62,955 bases of DNA. It comes from Alphaproteobacteria bacterium (GTDB lineage Bacteria; Pseudomonadota; Alphaproteobacteria; M2410). The position numbers and the translations under genes were made by a program. The notes under the pieces are model-generated. The model saw only the letters and a list, made by a program, of their open reading frames with translations. It was not told the DNA's origin and ran no database searches. How positions within the stretch are numbered: position 1 is the stretch's first letter; every line of letters begins with the position of its first letter. Shown here piece by piece: positions 44,096 through 53,908 of this stretch. The DNA lies in contig SBGZ01000086.1 of the NCBI GenBank assembly GCA_006226415.1, forward strand, positions 1 to 62,955, written 5' to 3'.

Positions 44096-46015
44096 GTGAC
44101 AGAAACGTCAAAAACACCGCTCTTGGACAAAGTCCATGCGCCCAAGGATATGGCCGATTTTTCCAAGGAAGAATTGCGCCAGCTCGCCGATGAATTGCGC
44201 ACGGAAACCATTGATGCGGTCTCCGTTACCGGGGGGCATCTAGGGGCCGGCCTGGGCGTGGTGGAATTGACCGTGGCGATCCACCACACGTTCAACACCC
44301 CCAAGGATCGACTGATTTGGGATGTCGGGCACCAATGCTACCCGCACAAAATCCTGACGGAGCGGCGTGATCGCATTCGCACGCTGCGCCAGCCTGGCGG
44401 CATTTCCGGCTTCACAAAGCGCAGTGAAAGCGAGTACGACCCTTTTGGCGCGGCGCATTCCTCGACCTCTATCTCCGCCGGCCTCGGCATGGCGGTTGCC
44501 CGCGATCTAAAGGGTGAGGACAACCATGTCATCTGTGTCATCGGCGACGGCGCCATGAGCGCAGGCATGGCTTATGAAGCCATGAACAATGCAGGCGCCA
44601 TGCATTCCAAGATGATCGTCATCCTCAATGATAACGACATGTCGATCGCCCCGCCTGTGGGCGCCATGAGTGCCTATTTGTCCCGGCTTTGGTCCGGCGG
44701 CACATATCAGGGTTTCCGTGAGTTCACGAAGAAAGTCGTGCACAAGCTGGGACGCCCCATTGAGCAATTCTCGCGCAGAGCTGAGGAATATACCAAAGGC
44801 ATGGCCGTTGGCGGCACCCTCTTCGAGGAGATGGGTTTTTATTATGTTGGCCCGATTGATGGCCACAATCTTGATCATCTGCTCCCGGTTTTGAAAAATA
44901 TTCGTGATGCGGAGCATCTGGGACCGGTTCTCATTCACTGTGTGACGCAGAAGGGCAAAGGCTATCCGCCCGCCGAAGCCGCGGCAGATAAATACCATGG
45001 GGTCTCAAAGTTTGATGTCATAACGGGCGCGCAGCAAAAAGGCACGGCTAATGCACCAAGCTACACGAAAGTTTTTGCGCAAGGCTTGATCGAAGAAGCA
45101 AAGAAGGACGACAAGATTGTCGCCGTGACGGCGGCCATGCCCTCTGGCACAGGCCTTGATCTTTTCGCCAGGGAATTTCCCGACAGATGCTTCGATGTTG
45201 GCATCGCTGAACAACACGCGGTGACCTTCGCCGCGGGTCTGGCAACAGAAGGGATGAAGCCTTTCGCGGCAATTTATTCGACCTTTCTACAGCGCGGCTA
45301 TGATCAGGTTGTCCATGATGTGGCCATTCAGAAGCTGCCGGTTCGCTTTGCCATGGACCGAGCCGGGCTCGTGGGCGCCGATGGCCCAACCCATGCGGGC
45401 GCTTTTGATACAGCCTTTCTGGGTTGTCTGCCGGGCATGGTGCTCATGGCGGCAGCCGATGAAGCGGACCTGATGCACATGGTGGCGACCCAGGTGGCCA
45501 TCGATGATGGTCCAAGCGCCTTGCGATATCCGCGCGGCGAAGGGATCGGGATAGAGCTTCCAGCAATCGGGACACCGCTCGAAATTGGCAAGGGTCGCAT
45601 TGTGCGCGAGGGGTCGGCTGTTTGTTTGCTGAGTTTTGGCGCGCGTTTGCAGGAGTGTTTGTTGGCCGCTGACGAGCTGGGCGCACGCGGCCTCTCCACG
45701 ACTGTTGTGGACGCCCGCTTTGCCAAGCCTTTGGACGAGACCTTAATCCGTCAGTTGGCGCGCGAGCATGAGGTGCTCCTCACGGTGGAGGAAGGGTCCA
45801 TCGGCGGCTTTGGGTCGTTTGTTTTGCAGTTCCTGGCGAACGATGGGCTTCTCGACCATGGTCTGAAGGTACGTCCGCTGTGCCTGCCGGACCGGTTCAT
45901 TGAACAGGGCAAGCCCTACGATATGTACACGGAGGCCGGTCTGAATGCGCCGCAGATCGTTGATGCTGCCATCCGGGCGCTCGACCGGGAAGTGTCAGAA
46001 ACGCAGCGCGCCTGA
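44096..46015 (+). CDS. dxs: 1-deoxy-D-xylulose-5-phosphate synthase
   Basis: 639 residues; ThDP enzyme that condenses pyruvate and glyceraldehyde 3-phosphate, the first step of the MEP pathway. ThDP motif [18 protein letters not shown] at about residue 150, [29 protein letters not shown] with the catalytic Glu, and C-terminal [14 protein letters not shown] start with AGGGGAAA upstream. It follows ispA by 34 bases. The stop lies 2 bases from the end of the convergent AraC gene. Confidence 0.98.
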   Translation: MTETSKTPLLDKVHAPKDMADFSKEELRQLADELRTETIDAVSVTGGHLGAGLGVVELTVAIHHTFNTPKDRLIWDVGHQCYPHKILTERRDRIRTLRQPGGISGFTKRSESEYDPFGAAHSSTSISAGLGMAVARDLKGEDNHVICVIGDGAMSAGMAYEAMNNAGAMHSKMIVILNDNDMSIAPPVGAMSAYLSRLWSGGTYQGFREFTKKVVHKLGRPIEQFSRRAEEYTKGMAVGGTLFEEMGFYYVGPIDGHNLDHLLPVLKNIRDAEHLGPVLIHCVTQKGKGYPPAEAAADKYHGVSKFDVITGAQQKGTANAPSYTKVFAQGLIEEAKKDDKIVAVTAAMPSGTGLDLFAREFPDRCFDVGIAEQHAVTFAAGLATEGMKPFAAIYSTFLQRGYDQVVHDVAIQKLPVRFAMDRAGLVGADGPTHAGAFDTAFLGCLPGMVLMAAADEADLMHMVATQVAIDDGPSALRYPRGEGIGIELPAIGTPLEIGKGRIVREGSAVCLLSFGARLQECLLAADELGARGLSTTVVDARFAKPLDETLIRQLAREHEVLLTVEEGSIGGFGSFVLQFLANDGLLDHGLKVRPLCLPDRFIEQGKPYDMYTEAGLNAPQIVDAAIRALDREVSETQRA

Positions 46016-46017
46016 TC

Positions 46018-47118
46018 TCAGCGGTCCGTATTGGTAAGGTGGAGCCGTGTCGCCGCGGCGCTTTCTTCAATGGCGCGCTGGCGATATCCCGCTGGCGTTT
46101 CTTTTTCCAGTCTTAGAAAAGCCTGAATAAGCCCGCTTTCATTTCGATATCCGACGATGGCCGCGATGTCCCGGATCGGCATATGGGCGGCGTCCACATC
46201 GCTTAGGTAGGATTTAGCGGTTTTGACACGAAAGCCGTCGAGCAATTTATTAAAATTTCGATAGCCATAGGCCCCGCAAAGCAAACGACGAGCACTTGAT
46301 ACCGGGACATCCGCGAGAGCGGCAAGAGAAGCAAGGCTCATCTGGTCATCTGTATAGACACGGCGATGCTGAAGCTGCTCGGACAGACGCTGGAGCTGTG
46401 ACGCTTCGTCGGCGCTAAGGGTCCGCGAAAAACTTTCGTGTGGCATCAATTGCTTTCGCAGTTTTCTGCCGTCCTGAGAGCGGACGTAATGGTGCAAGAG
46501 GAGTGACAGATAGATCGCCGAACCTGTCAGATAGACACCATTTAAAAAGTGAGACGCATGAGCCAGACCGGAAGGGCCTACTGCCAGAAGGATTTCGTGA
46601 CAACCGACGAGAGCAAGATACACCAATGGTAAAATAGTGTAGCGCGCCCGAAACCGAAAACGCCCCGGATCGAGATCCGTTGCCAGGCCCAGCCAAACTT
46701 TCATCGTGCCATGAAGGACGAAAGCAAAGCCGACCGCTAAACCCGCATAGTGGGCGAGACCGGACAATTCGGGATCTGCTTGCAAGAGCTCGGGGGCGAG
46801 CGCCAGTCCAATGGTAACCAGGAACAGCCAGATATGCAGAACGTTGAGACGAAATCCGTCCACAAAAAACCCGTTTGCCGTCAGCCAGAAGGCAAAGGGA
46901 GCGAGGCCGCCGAGGGCGAGGAGAGGCCAGCGCATTGGGCCAAAGGTTTGTAAGAGTGTCGCATCTCCGATGAGCACCGCCGCGCCGACAGTGAGCAACA
47001 AAAGACAAGCCAGCCGTCCATGCAAAGAACGCCCGAGCGATTGGACAGCCAAATAGGATGCGCTTGCCATCAGCAGGGCAGACAGAAGCAATCTTACGAA
47101 AGGAACGATCCAGGCCAT
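46018..47118 (-). CDS. Membrane-embedded AraC-family regulator with 7 predicted TM helices
   Basis: 366 residues. The N-terminal ~215 residues contain about seven hydrophobic segments (for example VRLLLSALLMASASYLAVQS, CLLLLTVGAAVLIG, VLHIWLFLVTIGLALAPELL). The C-terminal ~100 residues are an AraC DNA-binding domain: LASLAALADVPVSSARRLLC (first HTH) and MPIRDIAAIVGYRNESGLIQ (second HTH), ending with ETPAGYRQR. It therefore probably senses a membrane-associated signal and binds DNA from the membrane. It is divergent from a small membrane protein gene and converges on dxs. This type is known but uncommon. Confidence 0.87.
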   Translation of the reverse strand: MAWIVPFVRLLLSALLMASASYLAVQSLGRSLHGRLACLLLLTVGAAVLIGDATLLQTFGPMRWPLLALGGLAPFAFWLTANGFFVDGFRLNVLHIWLFLVTIGLALAPELLQADPELSGLAHYAGLAVGFAFVLHGTMKVWLGLATDLDPGRFRFRARYTILPLVYLALVGCHEILLAVGPSGLAHASHFLNGVYLTGSAIYLSLLLHHYVRSQDGRKLRKQLMPHESFSRTLSADEASQLQRLSEQLQHRRVYTDDQMSLASLAALADVPVSSARRLLCGAYGYRNFNKLLDGFRVKTAKSYLSDVDAAHMPIRDIAAIVGYRNESGLIQAFLRLEKETPAGYRQRAIEESAAATRLHLTNTDR

Positions 47119-47318
47119 AAAAGGATTAGACAGGTCAGAGAGCTATTTGTTCAAGACAGTTTATGGTTAATCGGCATTAATATTGCTCTGTCTTTCCATA
47201 AGAAAGGGAAATATCGCGAAAACATGAGAGAAAAAGGGACAAAGAATTTCTCAAATAGTTACGGGATCGTTAAAGTTCTCAAGAGTGAGTGAGTAAAGGG
47301 TAAGAGAAAGGGATCCGC

Positions 47319-47684
47319 ATGAGCGTAGAACATGTGACCCAGATTGAAACAGATGAGATAGCTGCTGAAGAGGCGGCGCCCCTGTCGGCATCCAATGATG
47401 ACACGCCGGCAATGGACCAGCCGACAAAAAAGAAGCGGCTTGGGCCCTTCCACTGGCTGAAGACACTGGTGGGCGGTGTCTTCACAGGACTGACCGTGAC
47501 AATCCTCTTGGGCATTGCGAGCGGTCTGGCCATTGGCGTCCTGGGCGCCATCTATCAGATCGATGTTGAGACCCTGATCATTTATGGGGTTGCGGCGGGC
47601 TATGTCAGCGGCGTCATTGCCATGGTCGCGGCCATTGCATCGGGCGTGCGCCGCACGCGCCGTAAAAAAGCAGAACTTGCTTGA
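47319..47684 (+). CDS. Small two-helix membrane protein, unknown
   Basis: 121 residues. A ~45-residue acidic N-terminal tail is followed by KKKR, then two hydrophobic helices (VGGVFTGLTVTILLGIASGL and LIIYGVAAGYVSGVIAMVAA) and a basic C-terminal tail (RRTRRKKAE). Ribosome site AAAGGG upstream. The 200-base spacer to the divergent 7-TM AraC gene is AT-rich and holds a 7-bp inverted repeat, AAGACAG / CTGTCTT (47153-47194). It may be regulated by, or partner with, that regulator. It lies 29 bases before tlyA and may instead belong to its transcript. Confidence 0.6.
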   Translation: MSVEHVTQIETDEIAAEEAAPLSASNDDTPAMDQPTKKKRLGPFHWLKTLVGGVFTGLTVTILLGIASGLAIGVLGAIYQIDVETLIIYGVAAGYVSGVIAMVAAIASGVRRTRRKKAELA

Positions 47685-47713
47685 GTTGAACTTGCAAAGT
47701 TAATCTTCGCCCC

Positions 47714-48451
47714 ATGTCAAAGCGGGCGGATGTCATAATGGTAGAACAGGGTCTGGCTCCAAGTCGGGCCCGGGCGCAGGCAGAGATTGCCGCGGGCAAT
47801 GTGTTGGTGGCGGGCGAGCTTGTCAGAAAGCCGTCCCAAATGATCCCCGAAGGGGCCGAGCTATCCCTTAAATCTGAACCCTACCCTTGGGTCTCCCGCG
47901 GCGCGGAAAAGCTGTTACGGGCGCTGGAGGCTTTTAAGATTTCGGTGAATGATCTGAGAGTGCTTGATCTGGGCGCTTCGACAGGGGGGTTTACGCAAGT
48001 TGTCCTCCAACAGGGGGCCGCTCACGTATATGCGCTGGACGTTGGGCATGGCCAGTTACATGCCTCCCTTCAAAAGGACCCCCGGGTCTCAAATCTGGAG
48101 GGCCTTCACGTCAAAGACCTGTCGCCGCAGCACATATCGCAGCCCCTCGGCGCCATCGTGACCGATGTCAGTTTCATTTCCTTGAAAAAAGCCCTGCCAC
48201 CAGCCCTGAGATTTGCCGCGCCGGGTTGTTTTCTCGTAGCCCTGATCAAGCCTCAATTCGAGGTTGGTCAAAAAAATATTGGCCGGGGCGGCCTGGTCAA
48301 AGATCCCGAGCTTCATCAGGCAGTATGCGCGGACATAAAGTCATGGCTGGATGCACAGGAGGGCTGGCGGGTTGTGGGGCTCTGTGATAGTCCGGTTTTA
48401 GGCGGAGACGGAAACAAGGAATTTCTCATTGGCGCAATCAAAGAGAAATAG
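47714..48451 (+). CDS. tlyA: TlyA-family rRNA (cytidine-2'-O) methyltransferase
   Basis: 245 residues. N-terminal S4 domain (2-~62: KRADVIMVEQGLAPSRARAQ). FtsJ-like Rossmann methyltransferase follows with SAM motif VLDLGASTGGFTQVVLQ and the catalytic tetrad region ALDVGHGQLH, DVSFISLKKAL and LIKPQFEVG. TlyA methylates 16S and/or 23S rRNA. It is part of the isoprenoid-tlyA neighbourhood common in bacteria, separated here from dxs by the AraC gene. Its last 23 bases overlap the next methyltransferase gene. Confidence 0.93.
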   Translation: MSKRADVIMVEQGLAPSRARAQAEIAAGNVLVAGELVRKPSQMIPEGAELSLKSEPYPWVSRGAEKLLRALEAFKISVNDLRVLDLGASTGGFTQVVLQQGAAHVYALDVGHGQLHASLQKDPRVSNLEGLHVKDLSPQHISQPLGAIVTDVSFISLKKALPPALRFAAPGCFLVALIKPQFEVGQKNIGRGGLVKDPELHQAVCADIKSWLDAQEGWRVVGLCDSPVLGGDGNKEFLIGAIKEK

Positions 48452-49754
48452 GCGCAACAGATCCGCCGGGCGAAAACCTAAAAAGGTTGTCACCGGTGAG
48501 GCCGAGGTTGAAATCACAGAACTGGGCGATCAGGGGGACGGCATTGCCCTGATGGATGAGACGCGGGTCTTTGTCGCCGGCGCCCTGCCGGGTGAAATCC
48601 TGCGTATTCAACGCACGGGCAATCGCGGGGAAATCTTGCGAATTCTCCAGGCCTCCCCAGACCGCCAGGCGGCGCGATGCCCCCATGATTCGCAATGTGG
48701 GGGATGTACGCTGCAGCGCCTGGGCCCTGAGGGTGAGGCTCGCTTCAAGTTGGACCTCCTGGCCAAGGCGCTGGCCCGGGAAAGGCTGACCGCCGCGATC
48801 ACCCATCCCATGTTCACGGTTCCGGAGCGCGCGCGCCGCAGGGCCAGCTTTGCGCTCTGGCAAGAAGGCGATGGCATTGCCTTTGGCTTTCAGGGACGCC
48901 GGTCGCACGATGTCGTGAAACTGGAAGAATGCGTTGTCATTCGATCCGAAATCATGGAGGCGATGCCCGCCCTGTCCAAAGCGCTGGGGCCAATTGTGCG
49001 TCGTCAAAAGGGCCTCAAACTCGAAGTCACCTGCTATCCCCGTGGCCTGGATATTAATTTGGTAGGGGCAAAGCTCGATCCGCTCGACCTCGATATCGAC
49101 GAAATGAATAGCCTGGCAGCCACTGTCGCGGTGTCAGGTGTTTTGCGATTGTCTCTTGAGGGAGTGCTTTATCTCGAACCCCGCGCGCCGTCATTGACCT
49201 TTGGCGGCGTCAATGTGGCTCCGCCCCCCGGCGCCTTTCTTCAAGCGACGGAAGAAAGCGAAGTCGCGATGCAGTCGCGCGTCTTGCGGGCGCTGCGCGC
49301 GCGCAATGTTAAAGGGCCGGTCGCGGATCTCTTTTGCGGTTGCGGCACTTTTACTTTACCCATTGCACAATATTGCGAAGTTGTCGGATTTGATGCTCAA
49401 GAAGATCAGATTGACAGTCTTCGAACCGCAGTGCAGCGCGCCGCGCAAAACCGCGTTCAGGTCGAAAGGCGCGATCTTTATCGGCGGCCCTTGGTTGAGC
49501 AAGAGCTCAACAAATTCGGTGCCGTCGTCTTGGACCCGCCACGTGCCGGGGCGAAAGACCAGATTGCACGTTTAGCCGCGTCAGAGGTAGATCTGGTAAT
49601 CTACGTCTCCTGTGATCACAAGACGTTCTCCCGCGATGGCCGCACGCTTCAAGAAGCTGGCTTTGAACTCACCGAGCTGACGCCGGTCGATCAATTTCGC
49701 TATGCCGCGCATCTTGAATGCGTGGGTATCTTTGAAAGAAATAGAAAGGCTTAA
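48429..49754 (+). CDS. Class I SAM-dependent 23S rRNA/tRNA (uracil-5) methyltransferase, TrmA/RlmD family
   Basis: 441 residues. N-terminal TRAM domain (about 15-75; [19 protein letters not shown]). An Fe-S cluster Cys set, [10 protein letters not shown], is followed by a fourth Cys in LEECVV. SAM domain: [28 protein letters not shown] and catalytic Cys in [12 protein letters not shown], then Glu in HLECVGIF. Methylates uridine at C5, most likely in 23S rRNA. The TTG start at 48429 is supported by AAGGAA 8 bases upstream and the absence of any other start before the TRAM domain. It overlaps tlyA by 23 bases. Its stop shares TTAA with aroC. Confidence 0.9.
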   Translation: MAQSKRNRRNRSAGRKPKKVVTGEAEVEITELGDQGDGIALMDETRVFVAGALPGEILRIQRTGNRGEILRILQASPDRQAARCPHDSQCGGCTLQRLGPEGEARFKLDLLAKALARERLTAAITHPMFTVPERARRRASFALWQEGDGIAFGFQGRRSHDVVKLEECVVIRSEIMEAMPALSKALGPIVRRQKGLKLEVTCYPRGLDINLVGAKLDPLDLDIDEMNSLAATVAVSGVLRLSLEGVLYLEPRAPSLTFGGVNVAPPPGAFLQATEESEVAMQSRVLRALRARNVKGPVADLFCGCGTFTLPIAQYCEVVGFDAQEDQIDSLRTAVQRAAQNRVQVERRDLYRRPLVEQELNKFGAVVLDPPRAGAKDQIARLAASEVDLVIYVSCDHKTFSRDGRTLQEAGFELTELTPVDQFRYAAHLECVGIFERNRKA

Positions 49755-50860
49755 ATCGCGCCACCTTTTTGCGCGATGTGCCGCAACAGATGGTCCGCCA
49801 GCACGCAGGCCATCATCGCTTCGCCCACTGGTACGGCGCGGATACCGACACAAGGGTCATGCCGCCCCTTGGTGACAACCTCTGTGTCGCTGCCGCCGCG
49901 GGTCACTGTTTTGCGCGGCGTCAGGATCGAAGAGGTGGGTTTGACCGCAAAACGCGCCACAATGTCCTGGCCCGATGAGATACCGCCCAAAATACCGCCT
50001 GCCTTATTGGAGAGAAAACTCGGCGCCCCTTCATTCGAGGCGCGCATTTCGTCGGCATTTTCCTCGCCGGTCAGGGCCGCAGCGCCAAACCCGGCACCAA
50101 TCTCAACGCCCTTAACCGCATTGATGCTCATCAGAGCGCCCGCCAGATCTGCATCCAGCTTGCCGTAAATGGGCGCGCCAAGACCAACAGGCACCCCAGC
50201 GGCAACGACCTCAATCACCGCGCCGCAGGAAGAACCGCTTTTGCGCAAACCTTCAAGATAACCCTCCCAAACTTGAGCCATCTCTGCGTCAGGGCACCAG
50301 AACGGGTTGTCTCGCGTGATCGACCAATCGCGCGCATCCCCCTCAATCCGGTGTGGCCCCATCTGAACGAGACAGCCTCGGATCGCGACACCGGGAAGGA
50401 GTTTGTCGAGCACTTTGCGCGCAACAGCCCCCGCAGCAACCCGCATCGCGGTTTCCCGCGCTGAGGAGCGCCCACCGCCGCGATAGTCGCGCACGCCATA
50501 TTTTTGCAGATAGGTATAATCCGCATGGCCAGGGCGAAACCGGTCCCGGATCTCAGAGTAGTCCTTGGAGCGCTGGTCGACATTTTCGATGACCAGGCTG
50601 ATCGGCGTGCCCGTTGTCACGGGACCGCCCGTTTCATCGTCCTCAAAGACACCTGAAAGGATTTTCACCTGGTCCGGTTCGCGCCTCTGGGTGACGAATT
50701 TGTTCTGACCCGGTTTGCGTTCATCGAGATAGGTTTGAATATCCGCTTCGGTGAGCCGGATGCCCGCTGGCACGCCGTCAATGACGCAGCCGATCGCCGG
50801 TCCATGACTTTCACCCCATGTCGTCACACGGAACATGTGTCCAAAGGTATTGTGGGACAT
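49751..50860 (-). CDS. aroC: Chorismate synthase
   Basis: 369 residues; flavin-dependent last step of the shikimate pathway, EPSP to chorismate. Signature motifs: [20 protein letters not shown] (N-terminus), [20 protein letters not shown] (about 127) and the FMN-binding [20 protein letters not shown] region. The 3' end shares TTAA with the convergent RNA methyltransferase. fabI lies upstream on the same strand, 23 bases away, an arrangement often found in alphaproteobacteria. Confidence 0.98.
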   Translation of the reverse strand: MSHNTFGHMFRVTTWGESHGPAIGCVIDGVPAGIRLTEADIQTYLDERKPGQNKFVTQRREPDQVKILSGVFEDDETGGPVTTGTPISLVIENVDQRSKDYSEIRDRFRPGHADYTYLQKYGVRDYRGGGRSSARETAMRVAAGAVARKVLDKLLPGVAIRGCLVQMGPHRIEGDARDWSITRDNPFWCPDAEMAQVWEGYLEGLRKSGSSCGAVIEVVAAGVPVGLGAPIYGKLDADLAGALMSINAVKGVEIGAGFGAAALTGEENADEMRASNEGAPSFLSNKAGGILGGISSGQDIVARFAVKPTSSILTPRKTVTRGGSDTEVVTKGRHDPCVGIRAVPVGEAMMACVLADHLLRHIAQKGGAI

Positions 50861-50883
50861 GGGGGAAACTCGCTTTCTATAGG

Positions 50884-51696
50884 TTAGCCGACCGTGATGT
50901 CGGGCGCGTCTTCCGCTTTCATGCCAACGACATTGTAACCGGAATCCACATGGTGGATTTCACCGGTGACAGCTTTGCCGAGATCACTGAGAAGATAAAG
51001 CCCCGCATTGCCAACTTCTTCAATCGAAACCGTCCGGCGCAGCGGCGAGTTATATTCATTCCACTTCAAAATATAGCGGAAGTCGCCGATGCCTGCCGCC
51101 GCAAGGGTTTTGATCGGGCCCGCGGAAATCGCATTCACGCGAATGTTTTGAGGGCCAAGATCCATCGCCAGGTAACGTACGCTGGCTTCCAGCGCCGCCT
51201 TGGCCACGCCCATAACGTTATAGTGCGGCATGACCTTTTCAGCCCCGTAATAGGTCAAAGTCAAAAGACTGCCGCCCTCGGTCATCAATTTCTCTGCACG
51301 CTGAGCGACCGCGGTGAACGAGAAACAGGAAATATCCAGGGTCATCTTGAAGTTCTCAGACGTGGTGTCCACGTAGCGTCCATCAAGCTGAGACTTGTCT
51401 GAAAACGCGATGGCATGAACCACAAAGTCGAGCTTGCCCCATTTTTCCTGAAGAGCGTCAAAAGTCGCGTCAATGCTGGCCGTATCGGTAACGTCACAGG
51501 GCAGAACAATGTCGCTGCCAAGACTTTCTGCCAACGGCTCGACCCGTTTCTTCAGCGCATCGCCCTGATAGGTAAACGCCAGCTCGGCGCCCTGGGTATG
51601 GAGCGCATTGGCAATCCCCCAGGCAATCGAGCGATTGTTGGCGACGCCCATAATCAGGCCACGCTTGCCTGCCATAAGTCCATTAGAATCAGACAT
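50884..51696 (-). CDS. fabI: Enoyl-ACP reductase (NADH), FabI
   Basis: 270 residues; reduces trans-2-enoyl-ACP in fatty acid elongation. FabI hallmarks: [20 protein letters not shown] and the Y-x6-K pair as Tyr in LTYYGAEK with [16 protein letters not shown]. The typical NAG substrate motif of SDR proteins is replaced by [10 protein letters not shown] as in FabI. The TTTGAGGATTTC ribosome-site region is part of a 14-bp palindrome (51708-51721) just before the ATG. The gene follows DnaJ-like by 97 bases and precedes aroC. Confidence 0.97.
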   Translation of the reverse strand: MSDSNGLMAGKRGLIMGVANNRSIAWGIANALHTQGAELAFTYQGDALKKRVEPLAESLGSDIVLPCDVTDTASIDATFDALQEKWGKLDFVVHAIAFSDKSQLDGRYVDTTSENFKMTLDISCFSFTAVAQRAEKLMTEGGSLLTLTYYGAEKVMPHYNVMGVAKAALEASVRYLAMDLGPQNIRVNAISAGPIKTLAAAGIGDFRYILKWNEYNSPLRRTVSIEEVGNAGLYLLSDLGKAVTGEIHHVDSGYNVVGMKAEDAPDITVG

Positions 51697-51707
51697 TTAC
51701 ACGAAAT

Positions 51708-51721
51708 CCTCAAATTTGAGG
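51708..51721. promoter_or_regulatory. Operator-like palindrome overlapping the fabI ribosome site
   Basis: The perfect 14-bp palindrome CCTCAAATTTGAGG lies 11 bases before the fabI start and includes the likely Shine-Dalgarno GAGG. No spacer gene is present. This could be the site of a fatty-acid-responsive repressor. The same core CAAATTTG appears at 6061-6068 before the c-di-GMP gene, where it is CCAAATTTGG. Function is inferred from symmetry and position. Confidence 0.45.
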
Positions 51722-51793
51722 CAGGGCCTCTACCGGGCTGGAGTTTGATCCACTCCCGGCGCGACCGGCCTGGTGACTAGGTTTCCGACTTTG

Positions 51794-52840
51794 CTACCGA
51801 GTAGGGCCGGAAAAGTCAAATTCTCGCGTAACTTCATAAGGGTTCTGAGCCGCCCATTTTTTGATCATTCGGGCAAATCCGGCATCTTCCTTTGGCGGAA
51901 GAACGACTTTCAGCATGACCAAAAGATTACCCAGTTTCCGGGTCGGGCCTTCGGCGGGCTGCGGAAATCCAGCACCTGGAACTGACAGGATCGTGTCTGT
52001 GTTGGAATGAGGCGGGACTTTGATAGCCACAGGCCCCTCAAGGGTCGGCACCATAATTTTTGCGCCCAGAATGGCTTCATCGACCCCAATCGGAACGGTC
52101 ACAACGATGTCGTATCCTTTGCGAGCGAAATGTTTGTGAGGTGCCACATCAATTTCGATGAGGGCATCGCCGGCGCCACCACCGTTCTGGCCCGGCCCTC
52201 CTTGACCTCTCAGGCGGATGATTTGCCCGCGTTCAACACCGGCAGGGATCTTGACATCAAGTCGCTTGTTGTCGGGCAGCTTGACGCGCCGCACGGCGCC
52301 ACGAGCCGACTCTTCGAAACTCACAACCAGGGTATAGGTCTGATCCTCCCCTTTGAGAGGGGCAGAGGCCTTATGGCGCGCCTTGACGCTGGCAAAGAGA
52401 TCATTGACCACCTCATCCGCCTTGATCTTAAAAGAAGTGCTGTCTTGACCTGTCGTCTGCGGCTTTGGCTTTTGTGGCTGATGTTGGGGGCGCGGCCGTG
52501 GACGCGGTTGCGCGCGAGGCGCAGTTTGGGCACGGGGCGCTGTTTGAGCGCGAGAGGGACTGGCGGCAGGACTGGCGGCACTTTGGGTGCGTGTCTCTGC
52601 CCGTCCCTTGGGGGTTGGTCGACCATCGGCGCCAATGGCGCCGCGATCATAATCCGCCCGTTTGTCAGAATTGGACAAGAGACCATAGGCCTGACTGATT
52701 TCTTTAAATCGGTTGTCCGCATCTGAGCTGTCGGGCGCCAAATCCGGGTGATAGCGTTTCGCTAAGGCACGATAGGCCTGTTTGATGTCGCCAATATTGG
52801 CGCCGCGCTTGACACCGAGAACCTGATAGGGATCACGCAT
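51794..52840 (-). CDS. DnaJ-family co-chaperone (CbpA-like, no zinc finger)
   Basis: 348 residues. J-domain at 1-70 with the HPD motif in AKRYHPDLAP. A proline-, alanine- and arginine-rich linker (about 75-130; many RAQTAPRAQ-like units) replaces the G/F region. The C-terminal DnaJ_C substrate-binding domains are at about 155-340 (RVKLPDNKRLDVKIPAGVER; IKVPPHSNTDTILSVPGAGF). The cysteine-rich zinc-finger domain is missing, as in CbpA. It stimulates DnaK ATPase and binds clients in the cytosol. Ribosome site AGGAAGCGAG upstream of the ATG. Confidence 0.92.
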   Translation of the reverse strand: MRDPYQVLGVKRGANIGDIKQAYRALAKRYHPDLAPDSSDADNRFKEISQAYGLLSNSDKRADYDRGAIGADGRPTPKGRAETRTQSAASPAASPSRAQTAPRAQTAPRAQPRPRPRPQHQPQKPKPQTTGQDSTSFKIKADEVVNDLFASVKARHKASAPLKGEDQTYTLVVSFEESARGAVRRVKLPDNKRLDVKIPAGVERGQIIRLRGQGGPGQNGGGAGDALIEIDVAPHKHFARKGYDIVVTVPIGVDEAILGAKIMVPTLEGPVAIKVPPHSNTDTILSVPGAGFPQPAEGPTRKLGNLLVMLKVVLPPKEDAGFARMIKKWAAQNPYEVTREFDFSGPTR

Positions 52841-52943
52841 ATAAAGCTCGCTTCCTAAAGTCGTCCAAAATACCCAAAGGGCAGGTAAATGCTTGGAAAG
52901 GATAGGGGCGAGCGGCTTAGAAATGGTTAAAAATTGAGATGAA

Positions 52944-53900
52944 TTAGTCAGAATCCATTTGGTCTATGGCTTGGCGCTGCATTTCCATTAAGGTTTTCTT
53001 CATCATCTGCCTTGCCTCGGGGTGTTGTGAGGCATTGGCAATTTGAAAAAAGGCAAAAGCGCTTGCCAGATTTTGTGGCGCGCCAACGCCGTAAAAATAA
53101 GCTTCGCCGGTCCGAAATTGGGCTTCCGCGATCCCTTCTGCCGACAATCTGCGAAGGGATTCGAGCGCTTCACCGCGCTCGCCTTTGGCAAATTCTTCAA
53201 GGGCACTTTCAAAGTGCGTGATTTGCCCAGGTGTCATCTGGGAGCGGGCATCCAAAGAGAGCGGCCGGACAATTCCAGGGTTTAGTTTAAGGACAGTGCG
53301 GGAGGCAGTTTCTGTCGATCTATTGGATGGCCCAAGTTCCACGGGCTCTGTTCGAGCTTCCAGACGTCGCAGGAAGTCCTTTGCCAGAGAATGTTCTTGA
53401 GCGGCGGCAGCTGCAAGAAGGGCATGCGCGAGTTGGGGGTCCGTGTCCATGCCGCGGCCTTCCATGGCCATCAGAGCCAGGCGGTATTGGGCATTGGCGT
53501 GGCCCGCCTTCGCGGCGCGCGCATAGTAATAGACAGCATTCTTGTCGCTCTGCTGTGTTCCCATGCCGCTTTCATAAAGCGCGGCCAGATTGACCTGCGC
53601 GCTGGCAAGGCCGGCTTCGGCTGAAGCCTTGTAAAAATCAAAGGCCCGCGCGGGATCTCTTTCAACACCAAGCCCCTTGCGCAGTAAATGCGCCACATTG
53701 CGCTGCGCCGCCAGGTCGCCATTCTCGGCGAGCGGCAACCAAAATGCGTAGGCCGAAGAGAAGTCACCTTGGTCGAAAGCAGCAACACCCTTTTCAAAGG
53801 CGTCATCTGCCGCTCCAGCCAAAGCGGGGAGGGTGCTCAGCAACCAGACAAGAGCCGCGCCGCTACCAAGAACCCGACAATATCGTCCCCTCAAGCCCAT
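52944..53900 (-). CDS. Secreted Sel1-repeat (TPR-like) protein
   Basis: 318 residues with a Sec signal peptide (GSGAALVWLLSTLPALAGA). Mature part has Sel1-like repeats: AENGDLAAQRNVAHLLRKG, AEAGLASAQVNLAALYESGM, AKAGHANAQYRLALMAMEGR, with degenerate later units up to about 290. These form alpha-helical solenoids for protein-protein contacts in the periplasm. No enzymatic motif. It is 8 bases upstream-coupled with the glycine-zipper lipoprotein gene on the same strand. Confidence 0.87.
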   Translation of the reverse strand: MGLRGRYCRVLGSGAALVWLLSTLPALAGAADDAFEKGVAAFDQGDFSSAYAFWLPLAENGDLAAQRNVAHLLRKGLGVERDPARAFDFYKASAEAGLASAQVNLAALYESGMGTQQSDKNAVYYYARAAKAGHANAQYRLALMAMEGRGMDTDPQLAHALLAAAAAQEHSLAKDFLRRLEARTEPVELGPSNRSTETASRTVLKLNPGIVRPLSLDARSQMTPGQITHFESALEEFAKGERGEALESLRRLSAEGIAEAQFRTGEAYFYGVGAPQNLASAFAFFQIANASQHPEARQMMKKTLMEMQRQAIDQMDSD

Positions 53901-53908
53901 CGCCCTAC

